A program made the translations under genes and the position numbers. The notes below the pieces were generated by a model. It searched no databases. It was not told the origin of the DNA and saw only the letters and a program-made list of their open reading frames with translations. From the NCBI GenBank assembly GCA_964480945.1, contig CAYZRX010000026.1, forward strand, positions 1-45,061: DNA of 45,061 nucleotides, in the 5' to 3' direction. Shown here in pieces: positions 24,772 through 34,802 of this stretch (its first letter is position 1; the number at the start of each line of letters is the position of its first letter). The stretch is from VGWB01 sp964480945. GTDB lineage: Bacteria > Bacteroidota > Ignavibacteria > UBA10030.

Positions 24772-25140
24772 CTAAACTCCAAATGAATGCCCACAACCGC
24801 AGGTTCGAGTTGCGTTCGGATTGTTGAAGGCGAAGCCCCGAGCGTTGAGTCCATCGGAAAAATCGAGCGTCGTGCCCGACAGGTAGAATTGACTCTTGGG
24901 ATCGATGTAGACCGTTAATCCCTGAATCTGGTATACGGTATCCCCTTCGCGCGGTCGTTCGTCGAAGGCGAGAACGTACGACATTCCCGAGCAGCCGCCC
25001 CCCTTCACGCCGAGTCTCAATGCGTGGGCATCCGGGATCTCGTTCTCTTCTTTGATCTTGACGATCTCCTGGGCCGCACGCGGCGTGATGACGACCAGTT
25101 CCTCAGGATTCGCCTGAACCTCTGAAATGACCTCTGCCAT
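24772..25140 (-). CDS. sufA: A-type Fe-S carrier (HesB/IscA family)
   Basis: A-type carriers accept and hand on Fe-S clusters or iron. The 122-residue product shows ITPRAAQEIVKI near 19-30, the LRLGVKGGGCSGMSY motif with the first cysteine and the C-terminal TRCGCG-type pair (TRTCGCGHSF), giving the three conserved cysteines. SufA, IscA and ErpA cannot be separated on sequence alone; the symbol reflects the suf context. The ATG at 25140 has a strong GAGGAGG Shine-Dalgarno. Confidence 0.9.
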   Translation of the reverse strand: MAEVISEVQANPEELVVITPRAAQEIVKIKEENEIPDAHALRLGVKGGGCSGMSYVLAFDERPREGDTVYQIQGLTVYIDPKSQFYLSGTTLDFSDGLNARGFAFNNPNATRTCGCGHSFGV

Positions 25141-25182
25141 GGATCCTCCTCACTTGATGGTAAGAAACCTAATTCTCGAGCA

Positions 25183-25635
25183 TCACTCCGTCGAGACCGT
25201 CTTGCTCTTCGCCTCCAGCGCGCTCCGCATGGTGTGCCACGGAAGACTGGCGCACTTCACACGCGCCGGAAACTCACTGACTCCAGCAAAGGCGGCAAGT
25301 TTCCCGAGCTCGTCCAAGGACATGTTTCCGGCCAGCTCCCCGGTCACCAGCTTGTGAAAAATCTGGAAGAGGTTCTCCGCCTCCTCCTTGGTCTTGCCTT
25401 TCACCATGCTCGTCATCACCGACGCCGAAGCCTTTGAGATCGCGCATCCGGATCCTTGGAAAGCGATATCTCGGATAATGTCTCCCTCCACTTTCAGAAA
25501 AAGGGTGTAATGATCTCCACAGAGCGGGTTGTAACCCTCCACAGTCCGGTTGGCGTCTTCGAGCCGCTTGAAGTTGCGCGGATTCTTGTTATGATCGAGA
25601 ATGATCTCTTGATATAGTGCTCGAAGCTCCGACAT
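25183..25635 (-). CDS. sufU: SufU-type sulfur transfer / scaffold protein
   Basis: SufU accepts sulfur from SufS and feeds the SufBCD scaffold. The 150-residue protein has LYQEIILDHNKNPRNF near 7-22, NPLCGDHYTLFLKV with C39, FQGSGCAISKASASVM with C64 and an RVKCASLPWHTM segment with C128. Three cysteines plus the aspartate in CGD form the zinc site of SufU/IscU folds; the insertion before the last cysteine fits SufU rather than IscU. The start codon shares one base with the sufS stop (TGATG). Confidence 0.93.
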   Translation of the reverse strand: MSELRALYQEIILDHNKNPRNFKRLEDANRTVEGYNPLCGDHYTLFLKVEGDIIRDIAFQGSGCAISKASASVMTSMVKGKTKEEAENLFQIFHKLVTGELAGNMSLDELGKLAAFAGVSEFPARVKCASLPWHTMRSALEAKSKTVSTE

Positions 25636-26885
25636 CAGCCGAAAATCTCAATGACTTTGTGGACCCCTGCGACCAGCTTATCGACCTCTTCCCGCGTGTT
25701 GTACAGCGCAAAGGAAGCTCGTGCTGTCGCGGGGATGTTGAACCGCTGCATGACCGGCTGTGCACAATGATGACCCGTCCGAACCGCTATCCCCTCCTGA
25801 TCGAGCACCGTACCGACGTCATGAGGGTGAATGCCTTCAATCACAAAGGAGATCACCCCAGCTTTTTCCCTTGCCGTCCCAATGATCCGGAGCTTCTTGA
25901 TAGTTGAGAGGGCTTCCGTGGCGTAGTCAAGCAAGTCGCGCTCATGCTCCCACAGCCCCTGCCAGTCCAGCCGCTCGAGATACTCGATTGCCGCGCCCAG
26001 CCCGATGCCGCCGGCGATGTGCGGCGTTCCGGCTTCAAAGCGGTATGGCAGGTCGTTAAAGATCGTCCGCTCAAACGTCACCGATTTGATCATATCGCCG
26101 CCCCCCTGATACGGAGGCATCTCCTCGAGAAACGTTTCCTTGCCATACAGAATTCCGACGCCTGTCGGGGCAAACATCTTGTGTCCTGAGAAAACGTAGA
26201 AATCACAATCGAGCTCCTGCACGTCGACCCGAACGTGGGGAACAGCTTGGGCCCCATCAAGCAGCACCGGTATCGAGCGGCGATGGGCGTCTGCTACCAT
26301 TTGCTTCACGGGATTAATCGTGCCAAGTGCATTCGAAACGTGTGCGATACCGACGAGCTTCGTGCGCTCGGTGAGCATCCGGTGGTACTCATCGAGGGTG
26401 ATCTCGCCTTGGTCACTCATCGGGATAACTTTTAGCTTTGCACCTTTTTCTTCGCAGAGCAATTGCCACGGCACAATGTTCGAATGGTGTTCCATCGCCG
26501 AGATCAGAATCTCATCACCAGCACGTACTTTCATGCGGCCGAACGTGCTCGCCACGAGGTTGATGCCCTCGGTTGCTCCCCGGACGAAAATGATTTCCTT
26601 CCTCGAAGATGCATTCAAAAAGCGCCTGACTTTCTCCCGCACCCCCTCGTATTCCTCTGTCGCCTGTTCGCTCAGGTAGTGAACGCCTCGATGAATGTTT
26701 GCGTTTTCCGTTCGATAGTACCGGTCGATTGTTTCGAGAACCACCAGCGGCTTCTGGCTTGTCGCCGCATTATCGAGGTACACGAGTGGCTTGCCGTGGA
26801 CAAGCTGATCCAGGGCTGGAAAGTCACGACGCACTCTCAGCACATCAAACTTCCTGTCAACAGTATCCAGCGTCTCGCTGTGCAT
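25635..26885 (-). CDS. sufS: Cysteine desulfurase SufS
   Basis: SufS is a PLP enzyme that releases sulfur from cysteine for Fe-S cluster assembly. The 416-residue product is a class II desulfurase: VYLDNAATSQKP near 35-46, MEHHSNIVPW, the PLP lysine K236 in SGHKMFAPTGVG, and the persulfide cysteine C374 in RTGHHCAQP, with the short active-site loop typical of SufS rather than IscS. It is followed by sufU with a one-base overlap and preceded by sufD. Confidence 0.96.
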   Translation of the reverse strand: MHSETLDTVDRKFDVLRVRRDFPALDQLVHGKPLVYLDNAATSQKPLVVLETIDRYYRTENANIHRGVHYLSEQATEEYEGVREKVRRFLNASSRKEIIFVRGATEGINLVASTFGRMKVRAGDEILISAMEHHSNIVPWQLLCEEKGAKLKVIPMSDQGEITLDEYHRMLTERTKLVGIAHVSNALGTINPVKQMVADAHRRSIPVLLDGAQAVPHVRVDVQELDCDFYVFSGHKMFAPTGVGILYGKETFLEEMPPYQGGGDMIKSVTFERTIFNDLPYRFEAGTPHIAGGIGLGAAIEYLERLDWQGLWEHERDLLDYATEALSTIKKLRIIGTAREKAGVISFVIEGIHPHDVGTVLDQEGIAVRTGHHCAQPVMQRFNIPATARASFALYNTREEVDKLVAGVHKVIEIFG

Positions 26886-26893
26886 CCGTGCGC

Positions 26894-28231
26894 CTAGTCT
26901 TGTTGCGGCAACTTCCGCCCTGCATCAAGGCGGTCGTGAATAAGTGACTCGAGCTGGTTTCTGAGCGGTTCGACATGGACCCTCCTGACCACATCGCTGG
27001 CGAACGCGAAGGTGAGGATGTCTCTCGCGGCCGTCTCATCGATGCCGCGCGTCCGAAGATAGAAAACTTGCTCCGGTTCCAACTGTCCGACCGTCGCCCC
27101 GTGCGTGCACTTCACGTCATCCGCAAAAATCTCAAGCTGCGGCTTGGTGTCGATCACGGCCTCATCGGACAAGAGGAGCGTCTTGTTGGTCTGCTTCGCG
27201 TCTGTCTTCTGGGCGTCTTGCCGGACAAAGATCTTGCCGTTGAATACCCCCCGCGATTTGCCCTCGAGGATGGCCTTATAGAGCTCGTGGCTCTGGCAAT
27301 TCGGCTGGGCGTGATCAATCGAAGTGTGATTGTCGATCAGCTGCGTCCCGCTGCTCAGAGAGAGGCCGTTGAGGGTGCATTCGCATCCCGTTCCATCAAG
27401 AACCGCGTTGACATTGCTTCGTGCGATCGATCCTCCCAGCGCGATGGAATTCGACGTAAACGATGTCTTCCCCTTTTGGTACACATGGGTGGAGGAGACA
27501 TGGAACGCCTGCAAGCCTTCGTCCTGGAGCTTGTCGTGTTCGAGAATTGAACCTTCGCCCAACACGATTTCTGTCACGATATTCGTCAGGTACGGTCTGT
27601 CCGTGAGGCTTTCATAGCTCTCGACGATCGACACCTGACTGTTCGCACCGATCACGACGAGGTTGCGCGGAGAAATGAGCGAATGATCGGCGTCCGCGGT
27701 CAAGAACAGCAAATGAATCGGCTCTTCGAGGAGAGTGTTGTCAGGAACGTAGATGAAGGCACCGTCTCGAAGGAAGGCGGTGTTGAGGGCCGTGAAGGTG
27801 CTGTCATCGTACCGGGCGTAACGCGCGAGATGATCGCGAATTGCATCATGGTTCTGGTTCTGGGTCTCCGCGAGGCTCCCACAGCGCACGCCCTTCGGGA
27901 GACCTTCGACGGACGAAAGATTTTCTGCATAATAGCCATTGATGAACACGAGCCGATAACGGGTGCCAAAGGATAATCTCTCGACCACGCTTCGAGCGAC
28001 AGTTGCCGGATGAGGGTGAAGGACTGGCTTGAGATCTGCCTTCAGGATCGGCTGGATGTTCGTGAACCGCCACTCCTCATGCCGATTCGTCGGAAATCCG
28101 AGTTTGTCGAAGCGCTGAATGGCATCACGCCTCAGGGCATGCACGGGGGAATTCGATTCGCCGTTTAGGCTTCGCTCAAATGCAGCGAACTTCGAAAGGT
28201 ACCAGTTATTTCTTTCGGTGGTGTACTTCAT
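26894..28231 (-). CDS. sufD: Fe-S scaffold subunit SufD
   Basis: SufD pairs with SufB and SufC in the SUF scaffold. The 445-residue product has the SufBD fold: HEEWRFTNIQPIL near 50-62, HVYQKGKTSFTSNSIALGG, LNGLSLSSGTQLIDNHTSIDHA and the C-terminal ADDVKCTHGATVGQLEPEQVFYLRTRGI, whose cysteine-histidine pair lies at the SufB-SufD interface. Its ATG at 28231 is four bases before the scaffold gap, so the upstream signal and the spacing to sufC are hidden. Confidence 0.95.
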   Translation of the reverse strand: MKYTTERNNWYLSKFAAFERSLNGESNSPVHALRRDAIQRFDKLGFPTNRHEEWRFTNIQPILKADLKPVLHPHPATVARSVVERLSFGTRYRLVFINGYYAENLSSVEGLPKGVRCGSLAETQNQNHDAIRDHLARYARYDDSTFTALNTAFLRDGAFIYVPDNTLLEEPIHLLFLTADADHSLISPRNLVVIGANSQVSIVESYESLTDRPYLTNIVTEIVLGEGSILEHDKLQDEGLQAFHVSSTHVYQKGKTSFTSNSIALGGSIARSNVNAVLDGTGCECTLNGLSLSSGTQLIDNHTSIDHAQPNCQSHELYKAILEGKSRGVFNGKIFVRQDAQKTDAKQTNKTLLLSDEAVIDTKPQLEIFADDVKCTHGATVGQLEPEQVFYLRTRGIDETAARDILTFAFASDVVRRVHVEPLRNQLESLIHDRLDAGRKLPQQD

Positions 28232-28234
28232 GCA

Positions 28235-28334
28235 NNNNNNNNNNNNNNNNNNNNNNNNNNNNNNNNNNNNNNNNNNNNNNNNNNNNNNNNNNNNNNNNNN
28301 NNNNNNNNNNNNNNNNNNNNNNNNNNNNNNNNNN
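28235..28334. other. Scaffold gap, 100 Ns
   Basis: Exactly 100 undetermined bases lie between sufD and the truncated sufC, a placeholder length. SufC proteins are usually about 250 residues and only 136 are visible, so about 340 bases of sufC are missing here. The true gap is therefore probably longer than 100 bases. Any protein reading through the Ns is artificial. Confidence 0.9.
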
Positions 28335-28742
28335 GCTTTCGTCCATCTCGACGAGCTTCATGCGCTGCTTCACAAGCTGGAGGAATTCGACCGCATCCAG
28401 CTCTTCCAACCCACGGTGTTTCCGGACCGCGTTCAAAGCAGCTTTGAGGAAATAGGTGTTGCTGACCCCCGGGATCTCTACGGGATACTGAAAGGCGAGG
28501 AAGAAGCCCTCGCGGGCTCGCTCCTCAGGGTCCATCTCAAGAAAGTTCTTTCCCTGATACAGAACCTCTCCTTGCGTCACTTCGTACGTGTCGCGACCCG
28601 CCAGAACCTGGGCGAGAGTGCTTTTGCCCGAACCGTTCGGCCCCATGATCGCATGAACCTCGCCGGCGCTCACTTTGAGGCTGATGCCTTTCAAAATCTC
28701 GTTCCCGGTGATACCTGCGTGCAAATTCTTGATCTCGAGCAT
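28335..28742 (-). CDS. sufC: SUF ATPase SufC, C-terminus lost in the gap
   Basis: SufC is the ABC-type ATPase that drives the SufBCD scaffold. The visible 136 residues contain ITGNEILKGISL, the Walker A GPNGSGKST near 34-42, the LAGRDTYEVTQGEV segment, the Q-loop (FLAFQYPVEIPGVS) and ALNAVRKHRGLEELDAVEF. Signature, Walker B and H-loop would follow but fall in the gap. The gene should not be read as genuinely truncated. Confidence 0.93.
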
Positions 28743-28785
28743 TTCAGACTGATTCCTTTTCTATCTTTTTACGATCTCGTTAGGT

Positions 28786-30237
<1,452 letters not shown>

Positions 30238-30294
30238 GCTTCTTACCTCTCTGATTCAATTCAGCAAAGAAACATTCATTGGTTCGGAGCTCAT

Positions 30295-30690
30295 CTATTG
30301 AGGCCCCGCTACCGGCGGCTTGCCTGATGCTGCGCTCACGGTTTGGCTCACCCCAGCCGTTGCTGCCGGGCGCGGTGCCGCGGCGGCAGGTTTTGGAGGA
30401 GCTTCCGGTTTGGCCGGCGGCTTCCTGAATTCCGAGTAGTTCAGCATCCACGAACCGCCTTTGATCGGTTTGAGAATATTGGACCTCTCAAGCTCTTCAA
30501 TAAGCCGCCCCGCGAGCTGCTCTGCCTGACCGTAACCGAGTTTGACACGCTTCGTTTCGAGGTACGACATAATTCCGTAATGAATGTCTCTGAAGAAGAC
30601 ATTCGAAAGATGGAAAAGAGAATACCTCGATTTCAGATAGAGCATAAAGTCTTTGAGGTTATCCGTCAAGAGTCTCAGGTTCCGGTCCAT
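30295..30690 (-). CDS. Unknown small protein between the Rrf2 regulator and sufB
   Basis: I do not recognise this gene. With the ATG at 30690 (AAGGA just before it; a TTG at 30708 is an alternative) it gives 131 residues. The first 85 are predicted helical and conserved-looking: NLRLLTDNLKDFMLYLKSRY, SNVFFRDIHYGIMSYLETKR, then GQAEQLAGRLIEELERSNILKPI. The last 45 are proline- and alanine-rich (KPPAKPEAPPKPAAAAPRP), likely a disordered tail. It has no cysteines, so it is not a cluster protein itself. It sits 24 bases after the rrf2 gene and 57 before sufB, so it is probably part of the SUF operon. Its role is unknown. Confidence 0.7.
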   Translation of the reverse strand: MDRNLRLLTDNLKDFMLYLKSRYSLFHLSNVFFRDIHYGIMSYLETKRVKLGYGQAEQLAGRLIEELERSNILKPIKGGSWMLNYSEFRKPPAKPEAPPKPAAAAPRPAATAGVSQTVSAASGKPPVAGPQ

Positions 30691-30714
30691 AGATTCCTTG
30701 ATTCCCAATCCAAC

Positions 30715-31119
30715 TCAAATAATCTCTGATACAGTCATTTGATCAAACAGGATATTAAGGTTGCGCTGGAGCTTGCCGAGCGGGCGGCGTATCGTGCAGC
30801 CATCGAAAAGGTGGCAGCTTTCGGCACCGTCGGTGTAACACTCTGCTACCATTGGCTTGGTCTCCTCAATGATTCGAATGACCGCCGAGACGGTCAACTC
30901 GTCTGGCCGACTTGCCAAAGAATACCCTCCCCGAACACCCTGCGTCGACTTTATGACCCCTCCCCGCGTCAGCTTCTGCAACACTTTCGCCAGGAGTTCG
31001 TAAGGAAGATCGTACTCTTTTGCCAACTGCTTTGCCGTGAAGACATGACCCATTGGCTTCATCGCCATATGGCGAAGAACAATGAGACCATATTCGACTC
31101 TCTTCGAGAGCTGCAGCAT
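30715..31119 (-). CDS. Rrf2-family Fe-S-sensing repressor (IscR-like), SUF operon regulator
   Basis: The 134-residue protein has an N-terminal winged helix (KRVEYGLIVLRHMAM, FTAKQLAKEYDLPYELLAKVLQKLTRGGVIKSTQGVRGGYSLA) and three cysteines C94, C102 and C108 (CYTDGAESCHLFDGC) in the spacing of IscR-like proteins that hold an Fe-S cluster. Standing first in the operon, it probably represses the suf genes when clusters are plentiful. The ATG is at 31119, and the upstream region carries a promoter and candidate operator sites. Confidence 0.92.
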   Translation of the reverse strand: MLQLSKRVEYGLIVLRHMAMKPMGHVFTAKQLAKEYDLPYELLAKVLQKLTRGGVIKSTQGVRGGYSLASRPDELTVSAVIRIIEETKPMVAECYTDGAESCHLFDGCTIRRPLGKLQRNLNILFDQMTVSEII

Positions 31120-31232
31120 TGAAATACGACTTCCTAGGTCCTACATTGGTCCAAAAAAAATCAAGGATAACGCAGCATCACTCCTTGACAGGAACTCTCA
31201 TCAATATACAAAACAAAGAACTAACATGTCAA
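31120..31232 (-). promoter_or_regulatory. SUF operon promoter with candidate Rrf2 sites
   Basis: On the minus strand TTGACA (31227-31232) and TATATT (31203-31208) are 18 bases apart, a good sigma-70-type promoter. Between it and the Rrf2 start are a direct repeat GGACC..GGACC and a near-palindrome GACCTAGGAAGTC, plausible binding sites of the Rrf2 protein. The divergent ABC gene shares the region; a TTGACA at 31280-31285 with a TACCTT 18 bases on is a weak promoter candidate for it. Confidence 0.55.
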
Positions 31233-31320
31233 GGGCAAAAGGCCAAACCAACTTTCGCTCCTGCATTCTGTTGACGATGTTGACAAAGCAGCATATTTTT
31301 GAATACCTTGCTCCTGCCAA

Positions 31321-32256
31321 ATGTCGATTGTACAAACACACCTGCTTTCCAAAACGTTCCGATCGGGTTTTCTTAAGCGGGCGCGAGTCGAGGCCCTAAG
31401 AAACGTTTCCCTTGCCGTTGAAAAGGGCGAAATCTTCGGCCTCCTGGGGCCAAACGGCGCCGGCAAGACAACGTTTGTGAAGATCCTGCTCTCCATCATC
31501 TATCCCACGAGCGGCGAGGCTGAAGTTCTTGATAGCAACCTCGGGTCGCTCCTCGTCCGACAAAAAAGCGGTTACCTTCCCGAGAACCATCGCTACCCTT
31601 CATTCCTCAGCGGCAGGCAAACACTTCACTTCTTTGGAGGCCTCCACGGGCTTCGTGGCCGGGCGCTCCAGAACAGGGCCCAATCACTTCTCGAGCTCGT
31701 TGGACTGAGAAATTGGGCGAACGTGAAGATCAAACGATACTCGAAGGGAATGCTGCAACGGCTCGGGATGGCCCAGGCATTATTGAACGATCCCGAGCTG
31801 CTCTTTCTCGACGAGCCCACCGACGGCGTCGACCCGGTCGGTCGCAAAGAGATACGGGACCTCCTGAAGGAATTGAAGGCGCGCGGGACCACAATCTTCC
31901 TCAATTCCCATCTCCTCTCGGAGGTCGAAGCCATCTCCGACCGCGTCGCGATCCTTCATAAGGGGGAAGTCCTGAAGGTGGGCACCGTTGCCGAGATGAC
32001 CGCCCATCATATGGAGTATGAAATTCGCACGGACAAGCCTCTTCCCGAACGAGCGACGCAAGCCATCAGCGGAATTGTTCGAGATGCTCGGCCGGACGGC
32101 AACGTTCTGCATGTCACCGTCAACGAGAAGAACGACCTCAACAGGATCCTCGACATCATCCGTGGGGAAGGCGTTTTCATCGAATCAATGACTCCGAAGC
32201 GCTCGAGTTTGGAGGACTACTTCATCGAAGTGATTCGGTCTGAGGAGGCGATATGA
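31321..32256 (+). CDS. ABC transporter ATP-binding protein (ABC-2 exporter type)
   Basis: The 311-residue protein is an ABC ATPase of the exporter class: Walker A GPNGAGKT at 43-50, a signature-like YSKGMLQRLG, Walker B LLFLDEPTDGVDP, then the H-loop in LNSHLLSEVEAI. The C-terminal 80 residues (MEYEIRTDKPLPERATQAI onwards) form the accessory domain often seen in such subunits. Its substrate is not evident. The stop overlaps the start of the permease gene by four bases (ATGA), so the pair is coupled. It is divergent from the SUF operon. Confidence 0.9.
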   Translation: MSIVQTHLLSKTFRSGFLKRARVEALRNVSLAVEKGEIFGLLGPNGAGKTTFVKILLSIIYPTSGEAEVLDSNLGSLLVRQKSGYLPENHRYPSFLSGRQTLHFFGGLHGLRGRALQNRAQSLLELVGLRNWANVKIKRYSKGMLQRLGMAQALLNDPELLFLDEPTDGVDPVGRKEIRDLLKELKARGTTIFLNSHLLSEVEAISDRVAILHKGEVLKVGTVAEMTAHHMEYEIRTDKPLPERATQAISGIVRDARPDGNVLHVTVNEKNDLNRILDIIRGEGVFIESMTPKRSSLEDYFIEVIRSEEAI

Positions 32257-33104
32257 AGAGCCTGGCGATGGTCGCTCTGACAATTCGCGAAGCGATTATG
32301 CGGGGAACGCTGCTTTTCTATTTTGCAGTCGGGAATATCATCATTGCCGTCGTCGCATATGCCGTCGGGCGCTCGCCGGACGGCAGCACGATCCTCCTCT
32401 TTGGCAACCCGGTGGCCCTCAAGAACGTGGTCGACCTGAATCCTGTGGATTTCCTCCTCATCCAGCTTTTCCGCAGCTCGAATTTCGCAATCATGTTCCT
32501 TGGCATCTTCGCGGTCGCCGGCCTCATCCCCTCGATGCTCGAAAAAGGGACCGCCGAACTGTACCTCAGCAAGCCGTTAAGCCGGACGTCACTTCTGCTC
32601 TCCCGATCTCTCGGCGCCACAACGGGCGTTGCGCTGAATATCCTTTATTTCGGCGTTGCAATCTGGCTGGTCTTCGGTATCAAAGTCGGCGTGTGGCACT
32701 GGAAATTCCTCTTGGCCTGTCTCCTTGCCGCGACGGCCTTCACCTTCTTTTTTTCTGTTGCCGTGTTCACGGGCCTCGTCACGCGCAGCCAGGGTTTCTC
32801 CATTATGCTGGCTTTTCTGTTCTGGTTCTTCTCAGGTGCATTGGCGGCTCGAGAATTTGGTCTCTATCGGCTTTGGGACAACGCCGTTTATCACCGGGTC
32901 CTTGACGGCCTTTTCTACACGACCCCACAGGTGAGTGGCATGCTTGAGAACGCCGCACGCGTGATCGGGAAAAACCCCTTTGAGCGCATGCTTGCCCCCC
33001 AAGCTGTGGCAGACTTCACGATCATGCCGTTTGTGTATTCTCTTCTCTCTGCAACGCTCATCTTCGCTCTCGCCGCATACTTTTTTTCCAAACAGGATTA
33101 CTGA
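32253..33104 (+). CDS. ABC-2-type permease subunit
   Basis: The 283-residue membrane protein has about six predicted membrane segments: GTLLFYFAVGNIIIAVVAYAV, FAIMFLGIFAVAGLIPSML, ILYFGVAIWLVFGI, FLLACLLAATAFTFFFSVAVF, FSIMLAFLFWFFSGALA and FVYSLLSATLIFALAAYFF. KGTAELYLSKPLSRTSLLLSR between the second and third is the typical ABC-2 cytoplasmic loop. It forms an exporter with the preceding ATPase. Confidence 0.88.
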   Translation: MKSLAMVALTIREAIMRGTLLFYFAVGNIIIAVVAYAVGRSPDGSTILLFGNPVALKNVVDLNPVDFLLIQLFRSSNFAIMFLGIFAVAGLIPSMLEKGTAELYLSKPLSRTSLLLSRSLGATTGVALNILYFGVAIWLVFGIKVGVWHWKFLLACLLAATAFTFFFSVAVFTGLVTRSQGFSIMLAFLFWFFSGALAAREFGLYRLWDNAVYHRVLDGLFYTTPQVSGMLENAARVIGKNPFERMLAPQAVADFTIMPFVYSLLSATLIFALAAYFFSKQDY

Positions 33105-33191
33105 TCTTCGCCGATACAGGAACTTGGTCGGCTACCCCGCTTGTTTCTTCTGCCAATAGTCCGTACGTTTGTTTCGAGAAAGGGCGAGATG

Positions 33192-34334
33192 ATGAATATT
33201 GGAATCACGTGTTATCCCACCTACGGCGGCAGCGGTGTGGTCGCAACCGAGCTGGGAAAGGCTCTCGCTGAGCGCGGGCACTCTGTGCATTTCATCAGCT
33301 ATGCGCTCCCTATGCGACTGAGCGGATTCATGGGGAACGTGGTGTTCCACGAGGTTGAAATGTCGAACTATCCCTTGTTCGACTTTCCTCTCTACACCCT
33401 AGCCCTCGCCAGCAAGATGGTCGAGGTAGCACGGTATGAGAAGCTCGATCTTTTCCACTGCCATTACGCCATCCCACACGCGAGCAGCGCCTACTTGGCC
33501 AAACAGATGCTCGGCCTTCCCAACATCAAGGTCATCACGACCTTGCACGGCACAGATAGTACCCTCGTCGGGCTCGAGCCGAGTTTCTTACCGGTGATGA
33601 AATTCAGCATCGAACAGAGTGACGGCGTGACGGCAGTGTCGCGGTTCCTCAGGGAAAAGACCTTGGCCAACTACGGGATCGACAAAGAAATTGAGGTTAT
33701 CCCGAATTTTGTCGATACCCGGAAGTATCGACGTGCCGCCTCCGAAGAGGTGCGAAGCCACTTTGCACCGCACGGCGAGAAGGTTATCGTCCACACGTCG
33801 AATTTCCGACCCGTGAAACGCGTGCAGGATGCCATCCGCATATTCCACGAAATCCGAAAAAAGATGGAGGCCAGACTTCTGCTCATCGGCGATGGCCCCG
33901 ATCGGTCTCAGTGCGAGCTGCTTGCTCGAGAGCTTCAGCTCCAAGATGACGTCCGGTTCCTTGGCAAGCAGACAGTCGTCGTCGATGTCCTCTCCATCGC
34001 TGACCTCTTTCTCATGCCCAGCCAGTCGGAGAGCTTCGGCCTTTCAGCGCTCGAAGCGATGGCGTGCGGTGTGCCCGTGGTCTCGTCGAGCGTGGGGGGA
34101 TTGCCCGAGCTCCAGGTCCATGGACAAACCGGATACATCGCTGAGATCGGAGACATCGATCGGATGGCCCGGTACGCGATCGACCTGCTTTCCAACCCGA
34201 CGAAGCACGGACTCTTCGCGGAAGCCGCGCTCGCACGGGCCCTTGAGTTCGACGCCTCGAAGATCGTCCCGATGTACGAACGTTACTACGAGAAGATTCT
34301 CTCCATCTCCGCGGTTCCTGAAGCGGAAGCGTAG
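33192..34334 (+). CDS. bshA: N-acetyl-alpha-D-glucosaminyl L-malate synthase, bacillithiol synthesis
   Basis: BshA joins GlcNAc to L-malate in the first step of bacillithiol synthesis. The 380-residue GT4 enzyme begins MNIGITCYPTYGGSGVVATE and continues HFISYALP, LDLFHCHYAIPHASSAYLAK and TLHGTDSTLVG, all matching BshA closely; the C-terminal half has IHTSNFRPVKR-type and MPSQSESFGLSALEAMACG motifs of GT4 enzymes. I chose the second of two adjacent ATGs (33192), giving the better distance to AGGG. bshB and bshC are not in the window. Bacillithiol is known from Firmicutes and Bacteroidota among others, which supports the lineage guess. Confidence 0.92.
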   Translation: MNIGITCYPTYGGSGVVATELGKALAERGHSVHFISYALPMRLSGFMGNVVFHEVEMSNYPLFDFPLYTLALASKMVEVARYEKLDLFHCHYAIPHASSAYLAKQMLGLPNIKVITTLHGTDSTLVGLEPSFLPVMKFSIEQSDGVTAVSRFLREKTLANYGIDKEIEVIPNFVDTRKYRRAASEEVRSHFAPHGEKVIVHTSNFRPVKRVQDAIRIFHEIRKKMEARLLLIGDGPDRSQCELLARELQLQDDVRFLGKQTVVVDVLSIADLFLMPSQSESFGLSALEAMACGVPVVSSSVGGLPELQVHGQTGYIAEIGDIDRMARYAIDLLSNPTKHGLFAEAALARALEFDASKIVPMYERYYEKILSISAVPEAEA

Positions 34335-34366
34335 CACAACGAGCGGTATCCCGTTCGTGTACCATA

Positions 34367-34801
34367 ATGCACTTCCGGAACGACCCTGAAAAACATCAAC
34401 GCCTGATCGAGGAGTTGCTCTCGGTGCTCAAAGACCGTGGATTCCGCGTGCTGAGCGCGGATGGAATTGAAGGGGTACCGCCGGTGCGACGATTACATAA
34501 CGATGGCTTCGGGGATCAGGAGGACAAAGCGCCGGACATTTACGCTTTTGACGACCGGGAAGGCTGCTATATCATCGGGGAGGCGAAAACGGGAGACAAC
34601 GATTTCGAGAGCGACCACGCGCTTACACAGTACAACGTCTTCCTCGATCAATTCGAGCACAGCACAGGTCGGCAAGCGGTGCTGTACATCATCGTCCCTT
34701 CCTCGAAAGTCCCCGAATTCAACTCACTGATCACCCATTACATCCACCGCGATTACTGGGGAAGCCTCGTCCTCGTGAGCTCCAAGACGGTCGTCGACTA
34801 A
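34367..34801 (+). CDS. PD-(D/E)xK nuclease-like small protein
   Basis: I do not recognise a named family. The 144-residue product has a helical first part (HQRLIEELLSVLKDRGFRVL), then KAPDIYAFDDREGCYIIGEAKTGDND: PD in strand one and E-x-K in the next strand, spaced by about a dozen residues, is the core of the PD-(D/E)xK nuclease fold. QAVLYIIVPSSKV and LVLVSSK form later strands. The Q in TQYNVFLDQF follows at a distance seen in nuclease folds with a Q helix. It could be a nuclease or a catalytically dead relative. It ends one base before the pcrA-like gene on the opposite strand. Confidence 0.6.
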   Translation: MHFRNDPEKHQRLIEELLSVLKDRGFRVLSADGIEGVPPVRRLHNDGFGDQEDKAPDIYAFDDREGCYIIGEAKTGDNDFESDHALTQYNVFLDQFEHSTGRQAVLYIIVPSSKVPEFNSLITHYIHRDYWGSLVLVSSKTVVD

Positions 34802-34802
34802 G

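Noticed and set aside
32253..33104. Specific assignment of the ABC pair to sodium, gliding or copper (Nos-like) export
   Set aside because: The ATPase and permease show only general ABC-2 features; no substrate-specific motif is visible.
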